Shown here: piece by piece, positions 32,301 through 44,235 of the stretch | Numbering within the stretch: the stretch's first letter is position 1 | Layout of the letters: the number at the start of each line of letters is the position of its first letter | DNA from: Paralvinella palmiformis | Taxonomy: Eukaryota; Annelida; Polychaeta; Terebellida; Alvinellidae | Length of the DNA: 64,000 nucleotides | NCBI GenBank assembly: GCA_025642065.1 | Contig: JAODUP010000486.1 | Span: forward strand, 610,001 to 674,000 | Direction of reading: 5' to 3' | The notes under the pieces: model-generated | What the model was told of the DNA's origin: nothing | Databases searched by the model: none | What the model saw: only the letters and a program-made list of their open reading frames with translations | Translations under genes and position numbers: made by a program

Positions 32301-35300
32301 TATATATTTAGATATCTATAGGCAACTACACTATTAGTTCAGTCATGTATCTTTTTAAGTGATCATTCTAGTTATGTTATGATAATATTAAAGAAGTAAT
32401 CTGTCATATAACTTCGATTGTTATCAGTCTAACTCCATTTCAATTTCTCATAACAGGTGAATGAGTTAATACAGTTCTTACTTATAATGGACCAGAAGAA
32501 GATGCCAATAAAAAGACAAGGTAGGATGGGTTTTTTTTACCACTTAGAATTAGTACAGTCTCTCGTATAAGTTGGATTAATACTGGTATTATGTAATGGA
32601 TAGTCTTGCATGTTGGTTGGGCACCTCCGTGGTCTAGCGGTAGCATGTTGGAGCACAGATCACTACCACCCATGTTCGAATCTCGGCGTGGGCATATCTG
32701 AAGGTTGTTTTGTCTTCGACTTCGCCTCATTACCTTTGGATGTCATTCAGCCCATTTAGCCTTCATTGTGCACAAAAGTGGCCATAAAATATCAATCATC
32801 ATCATCTTGCATGTTGGTAATTCATGGTTCATTAATCAGTAGTTTACCTTATTCCCAGATGATCTTTGGCTTCCAGTTCTTAACAATCTTTAGTGCAATG
32901 TTTAATTTTAATCATATTTAATTCTAAATTGTCATTTTTGAGCCTATTATTTGAATGCTGGTAAATCAGTGTTTGATCCTGGAATCCCAAAGTATCAATC
33001 CAACCTTAAGCTAGTCCCTTGGTTAGTTTGTTAAAGAAAGTAAAATAAGGTTTACTGTGATAATCGGTATCTCTTTCGAAATGCTTTCTCGTCAGCCAAG
33101 ATTGTATTAAGTTTATTTATTTGCAATGTTCTTGAAAACAAATAACACAAAATAGTTTATTTAAAATTTATTTATTTATTGTAAACACACACACACACAC
33201 AAATTTTATATTTATATTTTATTTGCTTTCTTAACCTGATGATACATGTATTGCTTAAATACACACAAAAAACTTCAGTTCCAGATTTATCTGCCAATTC
33301 ACTTTATCAGATTAGAAAAACTTAAACAAAACAAACGTTCTCTTGGTGACAACAAAGGTCTTTTTCAATGTTTAGCACAAGACTGTTTCTTATTCAAATT
33401 TTAGTCTTTCTGAAATATCAGTTACTGTATCTTAGCGAATGAAGCTAAATACATTTTAGCCATTCCATGCTGGTTTCCAATAGATCATTCTGTGCAATAT
33501 GATTTTGTGAATCAGTCATCAAGTTATGAAGATTAGATATTAATAAAACCAACTAGCTAATCATTTAAATATACATGGCTGTTATAATAACTAAATAAGT
33601 GTCCATGTACTACTAATTTTTAACTAAACCTATACAGTTGTTAACTGTCAAAAGGTACCTTCAGCTTGTATTCACATGCAAAATTGCGATATATTTCCAA
33701 CAGCTGTCATTACTATCCTTGTTGTGTTGACAGAATTACACATCAAATAGCGTCATCTTTGAGGGGGCGCCTCCGTGGTCTACCGGTAGCATGTTGGACC
33801 ACAGATCACTACCATGCGTGTTCGAATCCCAGGGTGGGCATATCTGAAGGTTGTTTCGTCTTTGACTTCGCCTCATTACCTTTGGAGGTCGCTCGGCCTA
33901 TTTAGCCCACCTTGTGCATAAAAGTGGCCGTAAAACATCAACCATCATCATCATCATCTTTGAGGTTTTAGTTTGATTATGGAAAATGGTTGCAACTAAT
34001 AGCCTGGTGTCTACTACCAGCAATAATTTAATATTCTTAATGATGGAGCCCTCTTTATGATGGCATATATATAATTAATATGAAATAATGAATATGAAGA
34101 GCAACAAGTATCTTGGTAAACTTGACTTGCTTGGGAAGATCACATCCACCAACCGAGGAAGGCAAATGGAATGAGATTAATGCGACATAAGAACTATACT
34201 CGCATATTCATCAACCAGAACTTCGCAGGGATAATCGCCAAATCAGATGTTTCTATCCAAGTGAGAAAAAACCCTGGGACGATTGATTTAGATCGCCATG
34301 AAAAAGGTTGTGATTGGAAGCTCCTCAATCCTGATACAACAACACATCTTATGCTCACATCAGTGATCTATCCCAAAACCTAAATATAGTGTGTGAGTGA
34401 CAGCAGTTAGAACCTTGAGATTAAAACGCCTGCTCAGTGACAACTGCTGGTCATAGTTTGGAACCGTGACATTTGTTTCGCCTGGTTTAGTGTGTGTACT
34501 TTTATTGACTAAATATTTCACTTTTGATTTAGTTTGATACGACATTGTGCTGTCATATCAAAGAACTTCAGTCACTGAAGGAATGTTTGCTTTATTTAGT
34601 CTCAGTCGTATCTGAGACATATGGCCAAGGGTGAATCTACAGGAAAATGAGATGATGAATTGAAAAATCCTGCCAAAACAGATAAAATTTGTGATTCAAA
34701 CTACAAGTGCACTATGGATGTACCAGCTGGTTATAAGTGATATAAGTGATATAGTTATAAGTGATGTAGGTTTATAAAGTAAAAGATAACCATGTGTATG
34801 AAAAACAATTATATTTATCTCATTTGGCTTAAATATTATTACACAGAATTAACACTTGTTAATCCATTTCTAAATTTAATTGATCGTGTCTTCTTTCAGT
34901 GTTTTTTTTTGGGGGGGGGGTTATGCATTACCGGTGTATGAATGTCTGGAAAACATTTCGAATACCTTTAGATTATGTACAGTTATGCTTAGTTTTATCA
35001 AATGATGTGTGTCCTGTTTTGTGTTTCTAATTATGCATGGTGTATATATAATTTGTAAAATTAATTACATGTACGTGTATATTTATTTGCAGATATCAAT
35101 AAATATGTCTTGAAAGAACATTCCAGAGCATTTAACAAATTTATTGAGAAAGCCGGGAAGAAACTGAAAAGTGTTAGTATTATGGATATCATATGATATG
35201 GTCGTGCAAATATAACAGGACATTGTGAATTACTGTGGGTTTTCAAAACTTATTTAACTTAGTATTACAAATGATGATAATTGTGAAAAAAGAGTAACTT

Positions 35301-36989
35301 AGTTCTCATTATCTCCTAATGTTAATAGATATTTGGTATTGAACTTATGGATATATCTGGGGATAAGAAGAAATCTTATTGTCTAATCAATACCATGGAG
35401 ACTGATGTGGATGATCCGCATGTTGTGTGGTGAGTTACACCTAACTAGTTATGCATGTTTAAGCAAATGCTTTAAAATTGGTGACTTTATTATGAACAAT
35501 AAGGCACATATATTCAACATCATTATTGGTTTGTTCTGCAAAATGAAATTGTTGTTTTGTTAACATGTAATAATATACTAACTATTACATATCTTGCACA
35601 AAAAATGATATTATAAATTGGACAGCTGTATGTCTTTACCAGAAATGTATGCATTCAACTGATATTAATGTTCAGTGGTTTTAATAAAACAATTATGTGT
35701 TGATGATAATTAACTTCTATGATGTTTTAAGTTATTGGTGTTTTTTCCCATTTCAGGTCTCCTGATGACAATGCCAGACTTGGACTTGTTATGGTAATTT
35801 TGAGCACAATATTCATGTCTGGGAACACTATAACAGATTGTAAGTGATTTAAAACTGCTTATAGATGATTTCCTTTTTTTCTTCTTTTAACTTTATATTA
35901 GTCAGTTAAAATAAACGCAAAGATTTTAAACGCACCAAGTAATATATTAATAAACCATTTATGGAACATCTGTAGACTGTTATAATATAAATAACATTCT
36001 CTCCGTGTTCCAGGCAAACTGTACAGCATGTTAAAAATGCTTGGAGTTGATGTTGAGTGAGTTGTTTGTTTTTTCCCAATACAATTTCATCAAATCAGCA
36101 GCCACACCAAATTATTTAGTTATATATCTGTTATCTTTTCCACTCTACGATGATTATACGATTAAATGTAACGATGTTTGTTTTGTGCTTCAGAATGACC
36201 CATGAAGTATTTGGCGATGTAAAAAAGTTCATATCTCAGGATCTAGTCAGACAGGGATACCTACTACATGAAAGACTCGGACTAAGCGATCCACCAGTAT
36301 ATGAATACAAATGGGGACCTCGTGCTAAATACGAGACATCTAAAAGAAATATTCTTGACTTTGTCTGTCAGGTGAAGTTTTAACATGTCGTGTCTCCTTC
36401 ACCAATTAGATTATGTAAATTTATTTTTGAATTAACTGGCTAAAAATAGTCTTTGAACTATTTAGTCATTCTTACATTTCTGTTGATATGTATTTGTTTG
36501 GCCCTGATGATATAGGTAAAAAATAATTTATTCATCGACATTTCTCCATTTATACCAGTAAATAAACTAGCAACACTTTCTCAATTAATAAGTGTCATTA
36601 TGAAGAACACTCAATATATTAAGGATGATAAGTAATTGGAATTCCCTTCAGCAGATTAATTAGTAGTCACTAATACCCTTACTTCAATTGATTTATGGAT
36701 TTGCTATTGAACATGCTTGAATATAATTCCCATTATAATTATATATGAAGGACTTCTTTATATTGAAAAATTAACATAATTTATTCTGATTATTTCTTTG
36801 ATTTTACACATGCACACACACATACATACATACATACATACCTTATCTGCTTTTAAACTACTTTCTATTAAATTCTAATTTCTAAACCCATTCTAGGTCT
36901 ATGGTGATACAGACCCCAGTAAATGGACATCACAGTGGCAAGATGTACAGAGAACAGAAGAAATGGCAGCTAATAATGATAATACCTGA
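26372..36989 (+). CDS. NSMCE3: NSMCE3 (MAGE-domain SMC5/6 subunit)
   Basis: Non-SMC element 3 bridges NSE1 and NSE4 in the SMC5/6 complex and stimulates the NSE1 RING ligase in DNA repair. Secure exons: 30286-30366, 32457-32520, 35093-35172, 35329-35429, 35757-35839, 36014-36056, 36194-36371 and 36897-36989 (TGA); 240 residues. Family hallmarks are VNELIQFLLIMDQKKMPIKR (winged helix A), YCLINTM, GLVMVILSTIFMSGNTI, VFGDVKKFISQDLVRQGYL and EYKWGPRAKYETSK (winged helix B). Proposed exon 1 is 26372-26425 (MLKSRARQSRIRDNHNDS), which ends phase 0 at G|GTAATA and joins DEDVQS smoothly, giving 258 residues. That first exon is inference from frame and composition. Intron 1 (3.9 kb) holds the nested elements at 26.6-30.2 kb. 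The human orthologue is intronless, so this copy keeps the ancestral intron-rich form. Confidence 0.93.
26640..26910 (+). repeat. About 300-bp dispersed repeat, diverged copy
   Basis: It is recognisable by alignment to 52288-52590 (same orientation) and 27835-28138 (inverted). Shared landmarks are CTTAGCCATCC, CACCTTAC/CACCTGCC, the TTACAAGAGCA/TTACAAGAGTA segment and a CATCTTAAGGAAT end. Strongly decayed. Confidence 0.45.
26925..27592. mobile_element. Foldback element with self-complementary ends
   Basis: Both ends are built from GGGCTGAGTTGTC / GACAACTCGGCCC units, so each end folds on itself and also pairs with the other end. The copies are GGGCTGAGTTGTCTTGGACA near 26932 and GGCCAAGTTGTCTTGGACAG near 27534. 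ATCTTAAAGGAA occurs just outside both ends and may be a target duplication. No coding capacity is seen. Confidence 0.55.
27321..27470. repeat. 58-bp tandem repeat (about 2.5 copies)
   Basis: Units start at 27340 and 27398 with TATAAGTCTTACACTGCAAG and include CGACCACCAAGCTACATGGC. Partial copies lie on both sides. It is internal to the foldback element. Confidence 0.85.
27606..28242 (+). mobile_element. TTAA-flanked MITE, composite copy 1
   Basis: The terminal inverted repeats are AGGAACAACCCACC at the left and, reversed, GGGAACAGTTCACC at the right. TTAA lies on both sides (27602-27605 and 28243-28246). An inverted copy of the 300-bp dispersed repeat occupies about 27835-28138. It is the same family as 52175-52905 and 61499-62130. 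TTAA target sites suggest piggyBac- or Kolobok-type mobilisation. Confidence 0.75.
28581..28730 (+). repeat. SINE family E
   Basis: B-box-like CTGGTTTGAATCCTGCC, then a body with CCATATGTCCCAGGTATGAC and AGTGCCGATGCC that recurs at 63240-63388 and 1562-1706. Confidence 0.6.
29122..30152. mobile_element. TA-flanked DNA element, about 1 kb, with SINE inside
   Basis: The ends are imperfect inverted repeats: CTGTATATACTTGCGTATAA at the left and CCGTACATACTCGTGTATAA (reverse complement) at the right, with TA outside both. No transposase frame is visible. SINE-A (29284-29470) is inserted in it. Confidence 0.5.
29284..29470 (+). mobile_element. SINE family A, older copy
   Basis: The whole element is recognisable but has more substitutions than the others (B box GTTCAAATCTC, A box TGGTCTAGCAGTAGTG). 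No target duplication was identified. Confidence 0.85.
31011..31072 (+). repeat. SINE family A, tail fragment
   Basis: CAGCCCATTTAGCCTACCAT, then AGTGGCTGTAAAACAC and ATCATC. It lies in NSMCE3 intron 2. Confidence 0.7.
31549..31832. mobile_element. hAT-like MITE
   Basis: Ends CAGTGTTCCAGTTATG and, reversed, CAGTGTTTCAGCTAGG. CAGTG termini are typical of hAT elements. The flanks share ATCTC, a possible worn 8-bp duplication. The interior repeats GTGCCCT motifs. It lies in NSMCE3 intron 2. Confidence 0.55.
31904..32256 (+). mobile_element. SINE family B, full copy with TSD
   Basis: The head GAGCTCCGGTGGCCTAGCAG has a tRNA A box, and CACAGGTTCAAACCCTG is a B box. The body of about 270 bp ends in GGATTCTCCCCGAACAACAA. 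CAGTAGTGTAGT flanks it at 31888-31899 and 32257-32268. It lies in NSMCE3 intron 2. Confidence 0.9.
32618..32804 (+). mobile_element. SINE family A, full copy with 14-bp TSD
   Basis: Complete element. The exact repeat TCTTGCATGTTGGT flanks it at 32604-32617 and 32805-32818. Its start lies 97 bp downstream of an NSMCE3 exon donor. Confidence 0.95.
33765..33953 (+). mobile_element. SINE family A, full copy with 12-bp TSD
   Basis: Complete element flanked by TCATCTTTGAGG at 33753-33764 and 33954-33965. It lies in NSMCE3 intron 3. Confidence 0.95.
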
Positions 36990-37181
36990 AAACAAAGGCA
37001 TGTCACACACACACACATGTATATATAATATTATGATGTGGTCTGTTTTGTATAGTAATCTGATATTTATAATTGATGCAATTTCTTATATTCACCTCTT
37101 ATTTTTATACAATGAAATGTCATTCATATTTAATAATCAGTGAGTTCTGAGCACACTACATGAATATATCAACTTCCTATC

Positions 37182-37187
37182 AATAAA
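37182..37187 (+). terminator. Polyadenylation signal of NSMCE3
   Basis: AATAAA lies 193 bp after the NSMCE3 stop codon. It is the first canonical hexamer downstream. Confidence 0.6.
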
Positions 37188-38278
37188 AATATTATAGTGA
37201 TGCCTTACTGTGTTACTTCTTTGTAATGATACTGTGCAGCTCAAACTTCTGTTATAGTTTATCCTCTACAACATTAAGCACGTTAAGTTCTATCTTTGAT
37301 GTTTAGATATGAAAGATCAAATTGATAGATCAATAAGATTTTATTTCAAATGGATTGCTTCACTTACATCTACAATAATGTAATTTTATTCTAGTTGTTT
37401 AAAGTAAGAATAGGTTATGTTTGACTATTATCTGTGCGTTTGTATGTAACTTGGAGGATAAGTTAGCATAGCTGATTGGGACCTTTCAGTTGTATATTTA
37501 ATGAACTGTTGTGTTTTTACAACTAAAAATTAAGTGTCTGAAGTATTACTAGAGTAAATATGCATGAAGATAATTTCACTAGCCTCAAATGGTCATTTTG
37601 TTCAGGAAAAAAGTAACAAAATTTGGTTCTTTTCTATTATGTTCTAATGATGTTATGAACAGAATATTTAGTGTGATGAAAATATCATATCAGACATAAC
37701 ACAATTAGGAACAATATTAGATAAACCCATCTTCAATGCCAATATCATATTGGAAGTAAACTACTAATTCTATACAAAAATTTAGTTTACATATTATCTA
37801 GAATGCCCTACATCCTTCTTTTTGGATCTTCCTGGTGTGGGTCTGTGAGAGCATATCCTTGTATGGTATGCATGTACTTGTGTGATGTTTCATCAATCAG
37901 AAAAGATTCCAGCCTCATCAAAAAAAAACAAAATATTATTCACTACTTCTATTAAATAGCTATAAATGGTGATCCCGTATGGCAAAATTTAGCACACACT
38001 ACTGTAAAACTCCAGGGTATGACGGAAACCTAGGCTAACTTGTGCCTGTTGGAGGTTTCATCTGAATATTTCAGTTCACTATCGAGCTGTCACTTAGGAA
38101 TATACAAAAAAATATTTTCTCTAATAAATTTAAGCCAAATAATTATGTATGATCTAAAACTTTGTTTTCTCTCCCTATTAATATTAAGATAAATAAGCAT
38201 AAACATGATTAAGGGATATATTATGGAATATATGAAAATACAAGTACTTATAGGATGCAAGAAAACAATTAATGACAT

Positions 38279-38634
38279 GAGCTCCGGTGGCCTAAGGGTT
38301 AAGCAGCTGGCACTTGGTGCCAAACACAAGATTCACAGGTTCGATCCCAGCAAGAGGTAACTTTCCCAAAGATTAATTTCTCAGCTCACAACGTCGTGGA
38401 TGGTTGACCATGTTAAATGGCACTGCCGTCTCCACTGAATTATTACAAATAAAGAGGGACGATAAAGACCCCATGAGGACGTACACTACTCTAGCAGTGA
38501 CGACCCTCGGGGTATTTTGGCTCCGTCTTTCCATACTGCTCCCCTGCAAGTGGTGGGGAAGTTTCTCCATCACTCCAATATAGAGCCTGTACTGAATAAG
38601 CGACAGCCTGGGGATTCTCCCCGAACAACAAACA
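38279..38634 (+). mobile_element. SINE family B, full copy with TSD
   Basis: Head GAGCTCCGGTGGCCTAAGGG, B box CAGGTTCGATCCC and the conserved end CTCCCCGAACAACAAAC. The flanking repeat AATGACAT is at 38271-38278 and 38635-38642. Confidence 0.9.
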
Positions 38635-40013
38635 AATGACATTTTTATTTATAACCGGAATGAATGACTGAAATGAATTATTTTATGTTTATCTTCTTCA
38701 CTCAATCACTGTCTTCACAAATAGTTGAAATACGTATGTTCTAAGTTTAAGAAGGAATGAAAAATATTAGGTAAATAAACTGGTTTACTAAAAATAATTA
38801 TATTCAGCCATTAAATATTATTGTCGAGCTTGATTAGTTTTTAATCATTTTTACAGTAATGTATTAAGGATGATCTATTAAACTTATACTATTTATAAAG
38901 TAATAAACTACCTCAAAAATATATCAGTACTCGGAGCCCTCTGGTAATGGCCACCTTTAGGTTATGGATTTTGAGATGAAAATAAGTGTAACAGTACTTT
39001 GATTTAGTTATTTTTAAATACATACGCCGCATATAGAGGGTCTAAAGCTCTATACAAATCAATTAATCTAAAATGGTCTGTGTATTCTGTCTTTGATATT
39101 TAATCTCAAACAATTATTGAGTTTATGTGGTGTTTAGTCTCAACAAAATCCATCATGGCGGTAATTTTCGTTTGTTGTAACTAGCTTGTTATTTATTGGC
39201 GGCATGTCGTCGTGTGTGTCGGTATCCATCGATCATATTGTGTACACATCTATATTTCAACATAACTGTTGATATTCATTATACCAATAAAGAGTAAGTT
39301 ATCAATTTCTCCTTCATATGACGTCACCTAGCCACTGTCAATGCCTCGTAATACTATTACTAGTAATAGTGACTAAGTGAGTCGTAACCAAATCGGCAAA
39401 TGCAAATGAAATGAATAGTATTAGTATACAGAATAGAGATCTAGATCTGCACTACAGTTGAGTTGATCTCGAGCCCTGACGAATTCGTCCCAAATAATAC
39501 CCAGGTTTTCGGCCCACGTTAAATCTAGTAATACAGATACATACATAGAGTCTAGCCATAATGGCTAATCAGCGCGCTTGGACAACCGACATAGACTAGA
39601 GTCATCTATGAGTTAAATGTGTAACTTTTAGGTCACTCTGTAAAGTCATGACCGGTTGTCGAATTAATTTATATAGGGAGAATTAGTAATCGCCCATTCG
39701 TGCTGCTTTAAGGTTTGGCTGACGAATTGTTGGGTCAATGGGTCTGAAACCATAGTACCACTTGGCAATTTGTGGCCAGCCAGTTGTTGGGATCGCACGG
39801 GTGTAGACTGTGAGCCAGCCTCATTCCGAATCTTGGTACTTTTTAACTCACTCACTGCACCTCGTAATCGTATAGCTCTAGTCAATTAATCTATGTTCTA
39901 CATGTGTCACATTGTGTGATGTTTATTTTGGAGGTTACTGCGTTCTGCTTGTCCGTTGGCCTGATGGTATATCCTTGTAAGTAATATTATGTGATATAAA
40001 TATGTAATAACAC

Positions 40014-40480
40014 TAGAGTAAAGGTGGCAAACTTCGGGCAGGCGGGTAACTTTGAGCAACCTTGTTTTGACTTCATTCATGCTTCAGAATTGACTCCCAG
40101 CTACGTATATCTTGCACCAATAAAAAGAATGCCCTTTTTCACTTCATATAATGAAGCACATTTTCCTGTTTACATACAATATTTCAAGACATGCGAAAGT
40201 TAAATAAGGTGTGCAGAGTGATTTTAGCTGAATTATTGGCTGCCAGAAATTACACAACTACAGTTCGGACTAGTGCCCGAAATTACCCGACCTGGTGGTC
40301 ATGTCTTCGCATGTCCCATAGGCATCGCAAAATCAAGACTAGCAAACTGAAACATGCTGTATCATAACATCAACTTTCTAAATTTTCGTTTGATACCAAA
40401 TGAACCATTATATGTGCGTTGAGAAATTGCCTAGAAGTCATTATAACCAAACCTGTCTGAAGTTTGCCTCCTTTACTATA
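40014..40480. mobile_element. TA-flanked MITE (GTAAAGG ends)
   Basis: Inverted ends GTAAAGGTGGCAAACTTCGG and GTAAAGGAGGCAAACTTCAG (reverse complement), about 25 bp with four or five mismatches, with TA on the outside. No coding capacity. It directly abuts the next element. Confidence 0.7.
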
Positions 40481-40487
40481 CTGTATG

Positions 40488-41926
40488 TAGGCACTTTCAT
40501 AAACGTCATGTCTCATGACTGAACGTCACAAAAATCTGAGGACGGTTTTTAGGCCTAAAATATCATGATTTATGGTAGTACTGTCCAATAAACAGACCTA
40601 AAAATCTGAACTTTTCCCTGTAGTATTTCCAGCCCAGGTGACGTTTTGAACACAGAAAATACTTTTGTTTTCATAATTCGTTATTCATACCAATGTGTTT
40701 TGTATACTGTCAATAGATCGAGGCAAATTATAACCATCTTTTACACAAACTGTTAACATATACATAGGACCTCAAACTTAAATTAATGGCGTGATTAAAC
40801 ATTCAATGAACCGTATATGAAGTCAATGGCTTAGAAGTAATTAAACATATAGTCAATTACTACTGAGCCTTTGATGGTACGTTTTGGTCACTAACGCGGC
40901 AATAACCAAGACAATGTAAATTACCTGTATATGAGGTCAGTTAGTAATTAACTCTCTAATGAAAATAAATTAAGTAATCAGTAATTATTGCATTATTAGT
41001 ATAAATATGTCCAGACAAAATATGTATATGGGGGCACCCAAATGTCTATGCTGCCAAACGAATGAGATACGAGTTGGGTATGAGTTGTCTTGTTACTGAC
41101 GCTGCCTTCATGAAATGAGCTACTCAGTCAAACAACATTTATCCATAATTACAAAAATCAGATAATTCTACCTATAAATATTGATTTTCATTATAAAGAC
41201 ATGTATAATTATCATCAACTTGTTTCACTTCTATTTTCACTCCATGACTGCATGAGTTTAAATCAAAATAACGATTGAAATCTAGAGGGCTGCTAACACT
41301 GATTCTCCGATGTAGCTTTTGACACGTTCCCCTAACAAAAATAAGGGTAAAATGTTGACACAAAGTCTCGGCTTAATGGCCGGGACCTATGGTACTCCCT
41401 TTCACAAATTTTTCATGATTTGACATTGAAATGTATGTACAGCATATTTTCGGAAGCATATAACTCCCATAAATAACTATCTGACAACAAAAATAATGTC
41501 CCTGGCATGTTTTTCAGGGTTCTTACCTTCCAAAGAACAACCTTTTAATAATTTACAGTTTCATCCACTAATTGATCCGGAGGCCGCAAAAATGTGGTGT
41601 TGATGTTTTTAGGAATAAATTCCTTGTCCATTTGTTGGGAAATTAAGAAGTTTTTTATTGGAAGACAAAAAAAACATTATTGACATTAATTTTTTAATTA
41701 CTCTTCTAGATGTTATCATTATGATGGTCACAATTACGGCAATGCTAATAAATAGTAAATGGTGACATAAATTCATGATATTTATCTGGTTAAAATGTGT
41801 ATAACTTTCTTTACATGTTACCTATTGACATCATTCAAACTGTATTTGATTATAGAAACTGAACTCTTTATGTTTGTATAATTTTCTTTATCAGACTACC
41901 ATCTTTAATTTTTTATGAAAGTGCCT
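40488..41926. mobile_element. hAT-like non-autonomous element, 1.4 kb
   Basis: Ends TAGGCACTTTCATAAA and (reverse complement) AGGCACTTTCATAAA. Flanking octamers ACTGTATG and ACTGTATA fit a hAT-type 8-bp duplication with one change. The interior has no recognisable transposase. Confidence 0.55.
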
Positions 41927-42389
41927 ACTGTATATATCATCAAATAAAATTACTTACTTATGACAGTGTTCTAAAAGCAGTCTCTCTTTTGGAATGTTTT
42001 TTTCTGAACAATCTTTGTTGGGCAATGGTGGCCAGCGAGTACCTTTACAACCTTCGTCGTGCACATATACTTGGTGAGCTTTGGTTCATCTGATGTATTT
42101 TTCTCGTATATTAATATTATATAACTGGTCAGAATTGTCCCGCTAATCAAGGCAAATTCCACTTTTGTAGTCAATTTCACGGTTCACATGACATCACCTT
42201 GTTAGTCCTCTCCTATTTGAATGGACTGGGCCTGTTGAAGTAGTTTTCTGTGTAAAGAAATGATTTTGGAGTTGTGAAATCATTGTCTACTCCAAGATGG
42301 TGAACATTATTCAAGAGGTTTGTGGATCTCAAAATACAAAAACTAACTGATACTTTACATCCTCATATGCTCATTTGTCCTCAGTATTA

Positions 42390-42540
42390 TGCACTGATGA
42401 AACTTTCTGGATTTTTGGTTGGCAGAAAAATGTTCCGGATTTTTAAGAATGTAGTAAGAACATAGTAAAGCAACCCCTCTCACACAGTCATGCCACTGAT
42501 TGAAAACCTTTCAGGATTTTTTGAAAATTCTGAGTTTCAT
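42390..42540. mobile_element. Short hAT-like MITE
   Basis: Inverted ends CACTGATGAAACTTTCTGG and, reversed, CAGTGATGAAACTCAGAA enclose about 150 bp. ATTATG occurs next to both ends. It is a weak case. Confidence 0.35.
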
Positions 42541-44235
42541 CACTGATTATGCGCTCCCTGGAACACCTGAAATGTATATCCACCCTCACTTTCATACAGA
42601 CAACACACTTACACCAAACCTTGCATGATGCTTGTTTGACATATATTGATGGATATGAGGGATCTTGCCTCTGCCTTCTTCAGTGGATATGGCCTTCTCT
42701 GTATGACAGTAATACAAAGCTTGGTGTCTGTATATTATGCCAAAGATGTCTGTATTATAGTTGTAGATCATGCTTTAACTGCACACATACAAGTTGTATC
42801 CTGTTGTTTAATAAAGGAACTAGAGAGTTGGATGGACAACTGGCACATTATGTTGATATGGCAATGTCTGCCTTTCATGTCATGGTTAGTCCTGACTAAC
42901 TGGTTGAAGATTGATAATTCCAGGCAACCTTGAAATTAATTTGGCTTTCAAACATGTTTGGTTGATAAATTATTTGTTTTTGTACTATTATCTAGAATCA
43001 GACACATATTTCTCGTGGTTGCCGCTAGATGTACCATTTGTGATATAATATACTACTGCATGATCAAAACAGAAAAAATATGACACAATGAATATACTAT
43101 CACAATGTTTTCTGTAGAAAAATACATTTGCATTAAATTTTGTGATGAACTACATCTTACTTTGTATAGTGTTGTATCCTAAGAGCAACCCGGACAGTTA
43201 TCACCCTTCTAGGTATACATTCCTTCCACACAAGTTTAAAGTTATACAGTGAGATGATTTAAGTTTAGTCTAATCAATTTCAGTCATTTCCCGAAAAGTG
43301 CAATTTGTCACTTTACAGAGATTACATTGCTGTTATTTTATGTTTGATAGTAAACCAACTTCGGAAATGCATTTAGATTTCATATCATTTCATAATATAG
43401 TTTAAAAGTATAATTTCATTACTAAAATGTAACGAATATGTCAACCAGCTGAACTGATTTGATAATTCAGACTCTAACCTATCATTCATATCACACTCTT
43501 TAACTAACATGGTTTAGAAATAAAAACATAATTTATCACATCCAAATGTGGAAGTAATATCTAGGGAACACTGTATAAATAATTAAGTTTTTCTTGCATT
43601 ATGTTAGTATATAAATGGATCTTCAAATAATTCCGTTTATACTAATTCTCAAATGTTTTCATTGGATTTTTTGAATCGACAAACAATTACAGAACTGTTT
43701 GTGAGAAGACCCCTTATATAAAATTCTCAACAAAATAATATGTTTTTATGACAGTGTGTGTATCTTTTAGTTTAACAGTTTGTTTGCAAAAGATTCAGTA
43801 TTTAGTTATATCATGGCATTGATTCCGAAACGATTTTGAAAAGAAATCAATCATTATTATAATTAACTTTGTTATCAGTTTAAAATTGAATGCTCTCAGT
43901 TGCATATTTGTAAACATTTAGCCACACTGCTAAAACAATATGTAGTATCTTGGGGGGTCTAATTTCTGTCATGTCAAATTAGAATTAAAAATAACAATAC
44001 ACCCCCAGGACCACTACCCAAACAAAATGATTAAATGCTTGTTATTTGTGTTGAATTAATATTATTACAAATTCAGTCTTCTTTTTCAAGATACATTATT
44101 TGGTGTTGTTTTGTCTAGGCTAGTGTCATTCAAATCGGATAGACCATTATTTTTATACAGTGTTATTTAATTATTTAAAAATCTTTATTGGTTGAAATGT
44201 ATTTTGTTTACAGTTATATATGATACAGTAGAACC

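Larger units (their letters stand above)
36990..44213. other. Intergenic tract between NSMCE3 and TUBGCP6
   Basis: No gene recognised. It contains the NSMCE3 polyadenylation signal, a SINE-B copy and DNA elements at 40.0-41.9 and 42.4 kb. A GC-richer stretch at about 39.15-39.9 kb includes a CATCATGGCGG motif (YY1-like, near 39152) and could be a promoter or a 5' UTR exon of TUBGCP6. The open frames at 42549-42933 resemble nothing known. Confidence 0.5.

Noticed and set aside
34171..34383. 70-codon frame in NSMCE3 intron 3
   Set aside because: It has no similarity to a known family, no splice context in phase with NSMCE3 and no start context.
38373..38642. 89-codon frame on the - strand (and similar frames at 32084, 45223)
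   Set aside because: These lie inside SINE family B copies and recur with them.
39664..39885. 73-codon - strand frame in the GC-richer stretch
   Set aside because: No recognisable domain; the length is within chance expectation for this composition.
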